From Rurimicrobium sp040387755 (lineage in GTDB: Bacteria; Bacteroidota; Bacteroidia; Chitinophagales; Chitinophagaceae), in contig JAZKDB010000003.1 in the NCBI GenBank assembly GCA_040387755.1, positions 104,747-168,746 of the forward strand: a stretch of 64,000 bases of DNA, read 5' to 3'. This document shows positions 26,694 to 34,959 of this stretch, piece by piece (position 1 is the stretch's first letter; every line of letters starts with the position of its first letter). A program made the position numbers and the translations under genes. The notes below the pieces were generated by a model. It was not told the origin of the DNA, did not search any database, and was given only the letters and a program-made list of their open reading frames with translations.

Positions 26694-28040
26694 ATGAAAA
26701 AAACACACTTTATTGCAATTGGTGGTGCGGTAATGCACCAACTTGCCTTGGCGTTACATAGACAAGGGCAACAGGTAACAGGTAGTGATGACGAGATTAA
26801 TGACCCTGCAAAATCAAATCTTGCAGCGGCAGGTATCCTTCCCGAAACCAATGGCTGGTATCCGGAAAAAATAAGCAAAGATTTGGATGCTATCGTACTG
26901 GGCATGCATGCCCGAGCCGACAATCCTGAATTGTTGGAAGCTCAGAAACTAGGTATACCTATTTTTTCCTTTCCTGAATATGTATACGAGGTAAGTAAAA
27001 ACAAAAAGCGGGTTGTGGTGGCCGGGAGTCATGGCAAAACCAGCATTACCTCCATGATTATGCATGTGCTCAAGCATGAAGGTATAGACTTTGATTATTT
27101 GGTTGGTGCTAAGCTTGAGGGCTTTGCACAATCGGTACAATTGACCGATGCGCCTATAATTATTTTGGAAGGTGATGAATATCCTGCCTCTGTAATCGAA
27201 AAGAAGCCTAAAATATTCTTTTATCACCCTCATATCAGTGTGCTTAGTGGTATTGCATGGGATCATATCAATGTTTTTCCGACTTATGAAAACTACTGCA
27301 GTCAGTTTATTCAATATCTGAAAGGAATGGAAAGCGGTAGTACGCTATACTACAACGCAGAAGACACAGAGGTAAAGCGCATCGTTTCTGTGGCATCCGA
27401 ACACTTAAAAGCCGAGCCCTATTTAACCCACCCATTTCATTACGAGGACGCTACGGCTGTTTTGTCAACCGAAAATGGCCCGGTACCTATAAGCGTCTTT
27501 GGCAGACACAACTTATTAAATCTCAGTGCAGCACTCAGAGTGTGTATGGATTTGGGCGTTTCTAAAAAGCATTTTTATAAAGCTATAACCAGTTTTACAG
27601 GAGCGGCTCGAAGGTTGGAAAAAATAGCTGAAAAGAAGAATTTGTTGGTTTTTCGGGATTTTGCGCATGCTCCATCCAAATTAAAAGCAACATTAGATGC
27701 AGTGAAAGAAGCAATGCCCCTGAGACGTGTAATCGCCTGTTTCGAATTGCATACGTTTAGTAGTCTTAACGAGCAATTCCTGAGCGAATATGCTCATAGT
27801 ATGGATGCTGCCGATATTTCAATAGTATTCTTTAGTCACCATGCCCTGCAATTGAAGGGTCTGCCTAGGCTGGATAAAAGTGTTGTTCATTCGTATTTTC
27901 AGCGTCCAGACCTGCAGGTAATTGACGATAAGGATGAACTCGAACAAAAGGTAAAGGATTTATTATCAAATCAGACCGAGCAAACCTGCTTGTTATTAAT
28001 GAGTTCGGGTACTTTCGATGGTATTAAATGGGAATTTTAG
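26694..28040 (+). CDS. mpl: UDP-N-acetylmuramate:tripeptide ligase (peptidoglycan recycling)
   Basis: 448 residues from the ATG at 26694; the longer upstream frame was rejected because THFIAIGGAVMHQLALALHRQGQQVTGSDDE is the normal Mpl/MurC beginning. Visible motifs: AGSHGKTSITSMIMHVLK (ATP loop), ILEGDEYPAS with the Mpl-type EGDEYD pattern (last residue Pro here), HPHISVLSGIAWDHINVFPT, FGRHNLLNLSAAL and FRDFAHAPSKLKATLDA. Mpl joins recycled murein tripeptide to UDP-MurNAc in the cytoplasm. Followed 13 bp later by an eIF1-like gene. Confidence 0.88.
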   Translation: MKKTHFIAIGGAVMHQLALALHRQGQQVTGSDDEINDPAKSNLAAAGILPETNGWYPEKISKDLDAIVLGMHARADNPELLEAQKLGIPIFSFPEYVYEVSKNKKRVVVAGSHGKTSITSMIMHVLKHEGIDFDYLVGAKLEGFAQSVQLTDAPIIILEGDEYPASVIEKKPKIFFYHPHISVLSGIAWDHINVFPTYENYCSQFIQYLKGMESGSTLYYNAEDTEVKRIVSVASEHLKAEPYLTHPFHYEDATAVLSTENGPVPISVFGRHNLLNLSAALRVCMDLGVSKKHFYKAITSFTGAARRLEKIAEKKNLLVFRDFAHAPSKLKATLDAVKEAMPLRRVIACFELHTFSSLNEQFLSEYAHSMDAADISIVFFSHHALQLKGLPRLDKSVVHSYFQRPDLQVIDDKDELEQKVKDLLSNQTEQTCLLLMSSGTFDGIKWEF

Positions 28041-28053
28041 AAAAAATTATTTT

Positions 28054-28395
28054 ATGGCAAAAAAGAACCAGGCACGGCCAGATGGCTTAATGTATTCTAC
28101 CAATAAAGATTTTTTTAACAGCTATGAACCTGAAAATGACACCCAGGAAACATTAGCGAATGACAAACAAAAGCTCCGTGTGCTGCTGGATACAAAGCAA
28201 AGAGCAGGAAAAGTTGTCACCACAATAAATGGCTTTGCCGGCACGGAAGATGATTTAGAAGCATTGGGTAAACTGCTCAAGACAAAATGTGGTGCAGGTG
28301 GGAGTGTAAAAGATGGTATCATTATGGTACAAGGTGATTATAAAACCAAAATAATCGCTTGGTTATTGGATTGGGGATATAAGAATACCAAATGA
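28054..28395 (+). CDS. SUI1/eIF1-like translation factor (YciH family)
   Basis: 113 residues from the ATG at 28054 (MAKKNQARPDGLMYSTN), 13 bp after mpl; an in-frame upstream start inside mpl was rejected. The SUI1 domain is visible: KQRAGKVVTTINGF, DDLEALGKLLKTKCGAGGSV and IMVQGDYKTKIIAWLLDWGY. SUI1 proteins are related to eukaryotic initiation factor 1; the bacterial YciH group has been linked to start-site fidelity under stress. Probably co-transcribed with mpl. Confidence 0.88.
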   Translation: MAKKNQARPDGLMYSTNKDFFNSYEPENDTQETLANDKQKLRVLLDTKQRAGKVVTTINGFAGTEDDLEALGKLLKTKCGAGGSVKDGIIMVQGDYKTKIIAWLLDWGYKNTK

Positions 28396-28401
28396 TAAAC
28401 G

Positions 28402-28409
28402 TACTTTTG
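28402..28409 (+). promoter_or_regulatory. TAnnTTTG -7 element of the transketolase gene
   Basis: TACTTTTG, perfect consensus, ending 31 bp before the ATG and just after the stop of the SUI1 gene. Confidence 0.45.
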
Positions 28410-28440
28410 CCAATCAAAAAATGACAATTTAATCTCAGTA

Positions 28441-29403
28441 ATGTTACAAGATATTCAACTACTCAACGAAAAGGAAACCCGTGCAGGCTTTGGAGATGGT
28501 ATTGCAGAAGTCGCGCGTACTAATCCAAATATTGTTGCATTGACCGCTGATTTGGCTGGTTCATTAAAACTTAATCAGTTTATCAAGGAAAATCCGGATC
28601 GTTTCGTGCAATGTGGTATTGCAGAAGCCAATATGATTGGTGTGGCTGCAGGATTGACTATTGGCGGTAAAATTCCGTATGCAACAACCTTTGCTAATTT
28701 TGCTACCTCACGTGTGTACGATCAAATTCGCCAATCAGTAGCTTATAGCGGTAAGAATGTAAAAATTTGTGCTTCGCATGCCGGCCTTACATTAGGCGAA
28801 GATGGTGCAACCCATCAGGTGTTGGAGGATATCGGAATGATGAAAATGTTGCCAGGAATGACTGTTATTGTTCCTTGCGATTATAATCAAACCAAAGCTG
28901 CGACAATTGCAATTGCCGCTTATGAAGGCCCTGTCTATCTTCGTTTTGGTCGTCCGAAATGGGCGAACTTTACTGCCGAAAATCAAAAGTTTGAGATAGG
29001 TAAGGCACAGATTTTGGCCGAAGGTACAGATGTAAGTATTATAGCTTGTGGACATCTGGTTTGGATGGCAGTAGAAGCTGCAAAACAATTAGCAGAGAAA
29101 GGCATAAGTGTTGACCTGATTAATATGCATACTATTAAGCCATTGGACGAGGCTGCTATCATCAAATCTTTAACTAAGACCGGCTGTGTAGTAACCGCAG
29201 AAGAGCATCAGGCAAACGGTGGCTTAGGGGATAGTGTGGCAAATGTTGCATCGCGTAATTGCCCGGTGCCGCATGAGTATGTAGCAGTTATGGATACTTT
29301 TGGCGAAAGTGGTAAGCCTACTGATTTGTTGGCCAAATATGGTTTAAGCACCTCCAGTATTGTTGCCGCTGCAGAAAAAGCATTAGCTCGCAAAAAGGGT
29401 TAA
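28441..29403 (+). CDS. transketolase, C-terminal subunit
   Basis: 320 residues, corresponding only to the pyrimidine-binding and C-terminal domains of transketolase. Motifs: KETRAGFGDGIAEVARTNPNIV, ALTADLAGSLKLNQF, QCGIAEANMIGVAAGL with the catalytic Glu that activates thiamine diphosphate, ASHAGLTLGEDGATHQ and VTAEEHQANGGLGDSVA. In split transketolases the N-terminal (PP-binding) subunit is usually the adjacent upstream gene; here that place is taken by the SUI1 gene, so the partner must be encoded elsewhere. It has its own promoter element. Confidence 0.9.
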   Translation: MLQDIQLLNEKETRAGFGDGIAEVARTNPNIVALTADLAGSLKLNQFIKENPDRFVQCGIAEANMIGVAAGLTIGGKIPYATTFANFATSRVYDQIRQSVAYSGKNVKICASHAGLTLGEDGATHQVLEDIGMMKMLPGMTVIVPCDYNQTKAATIAIAAYEGPVYLRFGRPKWANFTAENQKFEIGKAQILAEGTDVSIIACGHLVWMAVEAAKQLAEKGISVDLINMHTIKPLDEAAIIKSLTKTGCVVTAEEHQANGGLGDSVANVASRNCPVPHEYVAVMDTFGESGKPTDLLAKYGLSTSSIVAAAEKALARKKG

Positions 29404-29447
29404 TTCCTCCCAGAGCAGTTTAACGTTCCTTTCAGTATTATACCATT

Positions 29448-29455
29448 TATCTTTG
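29448..29455 (+). promoter_or_regulatory. TAnnTTTG -7 element very close to the DUF4834 start
   Basis: TATCTTTG, perfect consensus, ends only 4 bp before the ATG at 29460; if used, the mRNA would be leaderless or nearly so. Confidence 0.4.
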
Positions 29456-29459
29456 TGTT

Positions 29460-29678
29460 ATGTCACATTGGATTATTTATTTACTATTCATCTACGTTAT
29501 TTACAAAATTGTAAAAGGTGTTGTTTTTCCTGCTATGCATATTACCAATACAGTAAATGGTAAGATGAGGGAGATGCAGGATAGGATGAAAGATATGGAA
29601 CAGCAGCAAAATCAGCAACAAGCTCGTCAATCAAGAAAGAAGGAAGGAGAATATATTGATTACGAGGAATTGAAATAA
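29460..29678 (+). CDS. DUF4834-like small membrane protein
   Basis: 72 residues. One N-terminal membrane helix (HWIIYLLFIYVIYKIVKGVVF), then a polar, Gln/Arg/Lys-rich helical tail with likely coiled coil (MREMQDRMKDMEQQQNQQQA) and an EYIDYEELK ending. This layout matches the small Bacteroidota family DUF4834, of unknown function. It is flanked by a close -7 element and a bidirectional terminator. Confidence 0.72.
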   Translation: MSHWIIYLLFIYVIYKIVKGVVFPAMHITNTVNGKMREMQDRMKDMEQQQNQQQARQSRKKEGEYIDYEELK

Positions 29679-29708
29679 TTTGTTTACCAAAACGGAAAAG
29701 CAATTAAT

Positions 29709-29746
29709 AAAAAGGGCGAAAATCATACGATTTCCGCCCTTTTTGC
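29709..29746. terminator. bidirectional terminator between DUF4834 gene and T9SS cargo gene
   Basis: Stem AAAAAGGGCG-A-AAATC with GATTT-C-CGCCCTTTTT (one A/C mismatch), loop ATAC. T runs on both strands; it serves two convergent genes. Confidence 0.9.
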
Positions 29747-29762
29747 TATGCCATAGTATCAA

Positions 29763-31796
29763 TTATCTTATTAGCGTAACGTTTCCAGTTTTGGAAATTC
29801 GTTTGCCCGAGCTGCAGAAGCCATCAACAGCCCATACATATACGCCATAGGCACAGTCTACGCCTTCAAATTGACCATTCCACTGTTTTGAAATATCAGT
29901 TGTGCTGAATACTTCTTTGCCCCATCTGTCAAAAATTCTGAAGTGATTCAATTTGACGATGTTCTTATTCAATAATCCAAAGAAATCATTGTTAGATGAA
30001 TGATTTTCGGGTGTAAATGCGTTAGGCAGATTAATATCGGTACATGCTACTTTGACAATAACAGTGTCATGCGCAACGCAACCTTTTAGATTGGTCACTT
30101 TCAGTGCATAAGCCATGTCATAAAAAGGTGTAGACGTAGGGTTTGCGGCTAACCTGTTGTCAAGGAAGTTTGAAGGAGTCCATTCATAAATAAATGAGGT
30201 TCCTTCTGTAGTCATTGGTCCTCCCAAAACGGTATTTGCACCATCTTCGGTTGTTCGGTCTACACCGGCATCTGCTTTTACTTTATCAACGGATACGACT
30301 ATTGGAGAATCCACAATACATCCATTTGGATAAATAGCAATAAAGTGGTAAGGGCGCGTATAGTCTGGAGCTACTTTGGTAAACAAGGCAAAATCTTCTG
30401 TTGTTTCCGTATTTGTAATGTTGTAATTTGGTGTCCAACGAAGTGTATCTGTACCAAAAGCAATTCCATATAAATTGGCAGTATCACCTTGGCAAACAGC
30501 AGTATCGTCAATTATGGTAATTGCTGGAATTGGCAATGCTGTAATCACGTGGCATTCCATCGCCATTTCCGGAGTCCCTTCATTTCTGCTGAGGAATACA
30601 CTATATCTGCCGGGGGTGCTGTATTGGAATTTAGGAGGAAATTTTGCGGTTGAATTACGAATAGAACTCACAGTACAATTTTCAAACATGATAGAACCAA
30701 GAGAACCATCCAAATTAACACAAAATGCATACAGATTATCTTTTTCACGAATAAAATGTGATAATCCCAGTGTTGATTTTAATCCGGGTACAAAATCGTG
30801 ACCCACTTCGTCAAATACCAGATTAGGTAAATCAGAGAAAGCAAGACGAACAAGGCTATTATTGGTAGCATTGGTGATAAATGCATAATCTACACCACAT
30901 TCTTTTGCAAGAATAATACTGGATGGGTTAAACAGGTTTGATAAATCCGTAGGTAAAATAGAGGCTACAGGAAGTGATGCTAAAGAGCTGCCGAAGCCAA
31001 CATGTACAATATTACTTGCCGCAAAATTGGTAGCAAAAACATGCCAGTCGCCAATATTATCACGAATAGCAGCCATATCACTTACATTGCCAAAGGCGCC
31101 GGATGGATTGCCCAAATCAATGGCATTTGGCGTATTGGAAATATTAGTACCAAAGTCGAAGCGAATTAATTTTCCATCAACAGCGTTAGCTGCAAAACCA
31201 AACCAGTAAGGACCTTCTTTAGCTGCGAAAAAGCCTCTTGGGCTGTTTAGTATTCCGCCCAAATTACCCATATTAGCACAATTTGGTTTGTTGCCTAACG
31301 AAGTGCCAAAATCTAATCGGGAGATAGAAGAATTACCCAAAGAAGCACCTCCTACAACGAACATAACATGATTTCCTGCGCCATCTTTCATCAGAAACAG
31401 ACTGTTGGCATCTACGGTAACCGTTCCACCCAAATCGCCCAAGCTGGTAACTGTAGGGATGTTTGCTAATGAATTTCCGAAATTAAGCCGTACAAATTCA
31501 GGAATTGCTCTGTTGATAATGAACCCGTAATAATTGCCATTATTGTCTTTTCCAATTTCAATATCAGTGGCATCTGTAATGCCAAATGTATAACCCAATA
31601 AAGCCCCCGTTGGACGGTTCATCATATATCCGGAACAGAAGCTCCAATAATACGAAGAAGCACTCGTATCAATAGGGTACATTGAAATAGGTTGACGTAT
31701 ACACACCGTGTCAGGTGCGACAAAAGTAGTTTGGGCATATAGTCCATTTAGTCGTGCTATTACCAGCAAAACTGTAAGGATAAGGCATCTTCTCAT
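29763..31796 (-). CDS. secreted protein with T9SS type B sorting domain
   Basis: 677 residues. Signal peptide (LILTVLLVIARLNGLYAQ), then a repeated region (about 60-360) with blades of about 55 residues built on RLDFGTSLGNKPNCANMGNLGG-like units, suggesting a beta-propeller. Then a PKD-like segment and the gliding-motility-associated C-terminal domain (about 590-677): INLPNAFTPENHSSNNDFF, FRIFDRWGKEVFST, NGQFEGVDCAYGVYVW. Such C-terminal domains direct export by the type IX system and are processed differently from type A domains. Cargo function is unknown; a surface-binding role is plausible. Confidence 0.88.
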   Translation of the reverse strand: MRRCLILTVLLVIARLNGLYAQTTFVAPDTVCIRQPISMYPIDTSASSYYWSFCSGYMMNRPTGALLGYTFGITDATDIEIGKDNNGNYYGFIINRAIPEFVRLNFGNSLANIPTVTSLGDLGGTVTVDANSLFLMKDGAGNHVMFVVGGASLGNSSISRLDFGTSLGNKPNCANMGNLGGILNSPRGFFAAKEGPYWFGFAANAVDGKLIRFDFGTNISNTPNAIDLGNPSGAFGNVSDMAAIRDNIGDWHVFATNFAASNIVHVGFGSSLASLPVASILPTDLSNLFNPSSIILAKECGVDYAFITNATNNSLVRLAFSDLPNLVFDEVGHDFVPGLKSTLGLSHFIREKDNLYAFCVNLDGSLGSIMFENCTVSSIRNSTAKFPPKFQYSTPGRYSVFLSRNEGTPEMAMECHVITALPIPAITIIDDTAVCQGDTANLYGIAFGTDTLRWTPNYNITNTETTEDFALFTKVAPDYTRPYHFIAIYPNGCIVDSPIVVSVDKVKADAGVDRTTEDGANTVLGGPMTTEGTSFIYEWTPSNFLDNRLAANPTSTPFYDMAYALKVTNLKGCVAHDTVIVKVACTDINLPNAFTPENHSSNNDFFGLLNKNIVKLNHFRIFDRWGKEVFSTTDISKQWNGQFEGVDCAYGVYVWAVDGFCSSGKRISKTGNVTLIR

Positions 31797-31921
31797 ACTC
31801 TGAAAGTAGTTTTTTTTCTTGATATTCGGCGGCTAATATTTCGCTAATGTAATAATTATGCCAAAATTTTCATAACAATCCAGTATTTTTATTTTCTTTA
31901 ATCGAAAATCACAACAATATT

Positions 31922-34084
31922 ATGCATTTAAAAACAAAAACAGCTGGTCTAATTTTGGGTCTAATAAGCTGCTCGGTAGGATTTTATCATTCAGTCAGTG
32001 CCAAGGAGGGTATGAAGGTGCCTCCAACAATTGTCCAGTCTTCTAAAGATATAATTGCTGCTGGTTTGGAAATTCCTGTTGAAAAATTGTATAATTCTAA
32101 CGGGTCAGGGCTCAATAATGCCGTCGTACTTTTTGGAAAAGGTTGTACTGGCGAAATTATTTCAGGAAATGGGTTGTTATTAACCAATCATCATTGTGGT
32201 TATGGAACGGTTCAAGGTCTTGCCACTCCTCAGTCTGATTATTTTGCCAATGGCTTTTGGGCAATGAATAATGAGCAGGAACTTCCTTGTCCCGGACTCA
32301 CTGTTACGTTTATTCGCTCAATGGAAGATGTAACGCAAAGAATATTAACTGGTCTTCAGGATGATATGCGGGAAGGAGAGCGCGATAGCATTATTGCTAT
32401 AAGAATAAAGCATCTTGAAAACGGATTTCGCTATACCAGTAAGATGGATGCTCAGATTAAATCTTTTGCCAATGGAAACCAGTATTGGGCAATCATGAGC
32501 GAAACTTTTAAAGATATCCGTTTAGTAGGCTTTCCGCCCAATGGAGTTGGTCAGTTTGGCGGAGATACAGACAATTGGAGTTGGCCCCGTCATACAGGTG
32601 ATTTCAGCATGTTCAGGGTATATGCAGGAGTTAATAATAAACCTGCGGCATACAATACTGTCAACAAGCCGTATCAGACGAAGGAGTTTTTTACAATTAA
32701 TGCAAATGGGTACAAGGAAGGCGATTTTACCTTAGTCTATGGTTTCCCTGGTGTTACACAAGAGTATGTTTCTTCTATGCAATTAGAGCAGGTGGTAAAC
32801 ATTACCGACCCCATTCGTATAGAGGCTCGTACCAGAAGATTAGCAGTTTGGACAGATCATATGAGTAGTAATCGCAGCGTTTTTTTACAATACACTTCAA
32901 AAAGAGCAGGCGTAGCCAATGGTTGGAAAAAATGGCAAGGTGAAGTGCGTGGATTAAAACTTAATAACGCTGTTGAAAAAAAGAAAGCATTCGAGCAGGA
33001 ATTCCAATCTTGGGCCAACTCCAGTGCCGATGCCCCTGCCTATGCAAAAGATTTGTTGTTTAAAATGCAGGTCAGCAGTGCTTCCCGCGATGGCATGATT
33101 ACAGCTAATGAGTATATCCGTGAAGCCATTCTGGGTATCGAATTAATCGCTCAGGGTGCAGAATTGGACAGAATACTGAAACTCCTTGATGCAAATTTGT
33201 CTCAGGAAAAGACCAAAGATTCACTGACAAAATTGGTAAAAAGTACAGAAGGTTTTTATAAGAATTATGATGCAAAAACAGATAGAGACGTTTTTGTTGC
33301 GTTGATGCCTTTATTTATAGGTAAAGTGAGCAACTTTGTACCCAATTATTACCGCTCAGAAATGGCCCGATTCGGAAATTCATATAGCAATTGGGCAGAT
33401 TATATCTATAACAATTCTGCTGCAACCAGCCTCGGAAAATTAGGCAGTACAAACAGGAATGCCATTATTAATGATCCTGCCTGGATAATGTATCGTGCGA
33501 TAATCGATTTGCGTAATGAAAAAATATCACCTTCTTTGCTTAGTTATAATGATAGCCTTACCCGCTTTAACAGGCTGTACCTAAAAGCACAAATGCTTAA
33601 AAGCAAATACAAGGATTTATATCCGGATGCTAACAGTACTTTGCGTATTGCTTATGGAAAAGTAAAAGGAATAGACCCAGATGGCCCTGCTGGTTATGCT
33701 TTTCAAACTAATCTGGATGAAGCAGTTGCCAAACATAACCCCGAAGTAGCCGAATTTACAGCACCTGCAAAATTGTTGGAGTTGCAACGTAAAAAAGATT
33801 TTGGTCGTTGGGCCGTTAATGGAACAGTTCCATTGGCCTTTGTTGCCGATAACCATACATCTGGAGGCAACTCCGGAAGCCCTGTTCTCAATGCCAAAGG
33901 CGAACTGATTGGAACCAATTTTGATCGTGTATGGGAAGGCACAATGAGTGACTTTTATTTTGATGAACGTTGGTGCCGAAATATTTCATTAGACATTCGT
34001 TATACCTTATTTATTGTTGAAAAGCTAGGTGGCGCAGGTTGGTTGCTCAATGAAATGAAATTTGCTGCAAAGCCTGTTGAGTAA
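31922..34084 (+). CDS. S46 dipeptidyl-peptidase, DPP11-type (Asp/Glu-specific)
   Basis: 720 residues. Signal peptide ends near SVSA. Chymotrypsin-fold S46 features: LLLTNHHCGYGTVQGLA (catalytic His about 91), GGDTDNWSWPRHTGDFSMFRVY (catalytic Asp region) and GGNSGSPVLNAKGELIG (catalytic Ser 651), with an inserted helical domain in between. Eighteen residues after the Ser, in NFDRVWEG, is an Arg. In characterised S46 enzymes that position is Arg in acidic-residue-specific DPP11 and Gly in DPP7, so Asp/Glu at P1 is predicted. Periplasmic release of dipeptides for uptake is the known role. A weak hairpin terminator follows. Confidence 0.9.
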   Translation: MHLKTKTAGLILGLISCSVGFYHSVSAKEGMKVPPTIVQSSKDIIAAGLEIPVEKLYNSNGSGLNNAVVLFGKGCTGEIISGNGLLLTNHHCGYGTVQGLATPQSDYFANGFWAMNNEQELPCPGLTVTFIRSMEDVTQRILTGLQDDMREGERDSIIAIRIKHLENGFRYTSKMDAQIKSFANGNQYWAIMSETFKDIRLVGFPPNGVGQFGGDTDNWSWPRHTGDFSMFRVYAGVNNKPAAYNTVNKPYQTKEFFTINANGYKEGDFTLVYGFPGVTQEYVSSMQLEQVVNITDPIRIEARTRRLAVWTDHMSSNRSVFLQYTSKRAGVANGWKKWQGEVRGLKLNNAVEKKKAFEQEFQSWANSSADAPAYAKDLLFKMQVSSASRDGMITANEYIREAILGIELIAQGAELDRILKLLDANLSQEKTKDSLTKLVKSTEGFYKNYDAKTDRDVFVALMPLFIGKVSNFVPNYYRSEMARFGNSYSNWADYIYNNSAATSLGKLGSTNRNAIINDPAWIMYRAIIDLRNEKISPSLLSYNDSLTRFNRLYLKAQMLKSKYKDLYPDANSTLRIAYGKVKGIDPDGPAGYAFQTNLDEAVAKHNPEVAEFTAPAKLLELQRKKDFGRWAVNGTVPLAFVADNHTSGGNSGSPVLNAKGELIGTNFDRVWEGTMSDFYFDERWCRNISLDIRYTLFIVEKLGGAGWLLNEMKFAAKPVE

Positions 34085-34113
34085 TACAACAGTAACTATT
34101 GATAACTAGTAAT

Positions 34114-34148
34114 AAATGCCTCCATGCAAATGCTTCATGGGGGCATTT
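34114..34148 (+). terminator. hairpin, probable terminator of the S46 peptidase
   Basis: 13-bp stem (AAATGCCTCCATG with CATGGGGGCATTT, one T-G pair), 9-nt loop, followed by an imperfect T-rich tract. Confidence 0.6.
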
Positions 34149-34289
34149 GTATGTTTTATTGGTCAAATAGCGTATACGCCTATCAGGAGATTATCATTAT
34201 TCAAAAGGAAATAAAATACAGATTCTTTTTATTTTTCAGAAACATTATTACCTTTAGTCGCATTTTATTAGCTATTTTTAACAAGAACT

Positions 34290-34832
34290 ATGAAACAAAT
34301 TATACTTGGTCTGTCTGTACTTTTGGCTTTGGCATCTTGTACAAAATCTTCGACCAGCGCTACAGAAAACAGTGAAATTCTTCGTGCAGGTAAATGGAGA
34401 ATTACTGCATTTACCTACAAATATGAAAAGGCTCCAGGAGTGGATACTGTAATTGACGTATTCAATAAAAGAGATACTTGTTATTCCGATGATTATATAA
34501 CCTTCGATTCCAGCTACAAAGGAATCCAGCATTCAGCTAAATTGAAATGTGCCGGAGAACTGGATGAGATGGAGTTTGAATGGCAATTGAAAGATAATCA
34601 AAAAACTTTGGTTTTGAATAATGCCCAATACACTATTGGCAATATCAATAAGGGTCCTGTAGCTACTATTGGCAAAGAATATGTTGAGGCAAAAATTGCT
34701 AAAATGAATAAAAAATCAATGACACTTACTTATGAAACCAAAACTCAGATTTTGGTGGATTTGAGACCTACTATCGATACCTCATATTTTATGGAGGGAA
34801 CGGTTTACTTCACCCAAACATTCGAAAAATAA
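34290..34832 (+). CDS. lipoprotein, lipocalin-like, unknown function
   Basis: 180 residues. MKQIILGLSVLLALASC gives a lipobox (LASC). The mature part starts with ILRAGKWRITAFTYKY and alternates short strands (YCSD-type DDYITFDSSYKGIQ, MEFEWQLKDNQKTLVLNNAQY), as in small Bacteroidota lipocalin-like lipoproteins. No function is assigned. It lies alone between terminators, with a near-consensus TACCTTTA element upstream. Confidence 0.75.
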   Translation: MKQIILGLSVLLALASCTKSSTSATENSEILRAGKWRITAFTYKYEKAPGVDTVIDVFNKRDTCYSDDYITFDSSYKGIQHSAKLKCAGELDEMEFEWQLKDNQKTLVLNNAQYTIGNINKGPVATIGKEYVEAKIAKMNKKSMTLTYETKTQILVDLRPTIDTSYFMEGTVYFTQTFEK

Positions 34833-34857
34833 GCTCCGAACATTCTTAATTATACAG

Positions 34858-34884
34858 AACCGTCGGTGCAAACCGGCGGTTTTT
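34858..34884 (+). terminator. terminator of the lipoprotein gene
   Basis: Stem AACCGTCGGT with ACCGGCGGTT (one T-G pair), loop GCAA, T run after it. Confidence 0.85.
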
Positions 34885-34926
34885 CTTATTGTAATATTCT
34901 GTACTCATTTTTTCTTTTTACTCACT

Positions 34927-34934
34927 TACATTTG
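34927..34934 (+). promoter_or_regulatory. TAnnTTTG -7 element of thrS-infC
   Basis: TACATTTG, perfect consensus, ending 25 bp before the thrS ATG. The leader is too short for a long regulatory RNA structure. Confidence 0.45.
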
Positions 34935-34959
34935 CACATCTTTATATAATTACAATACA

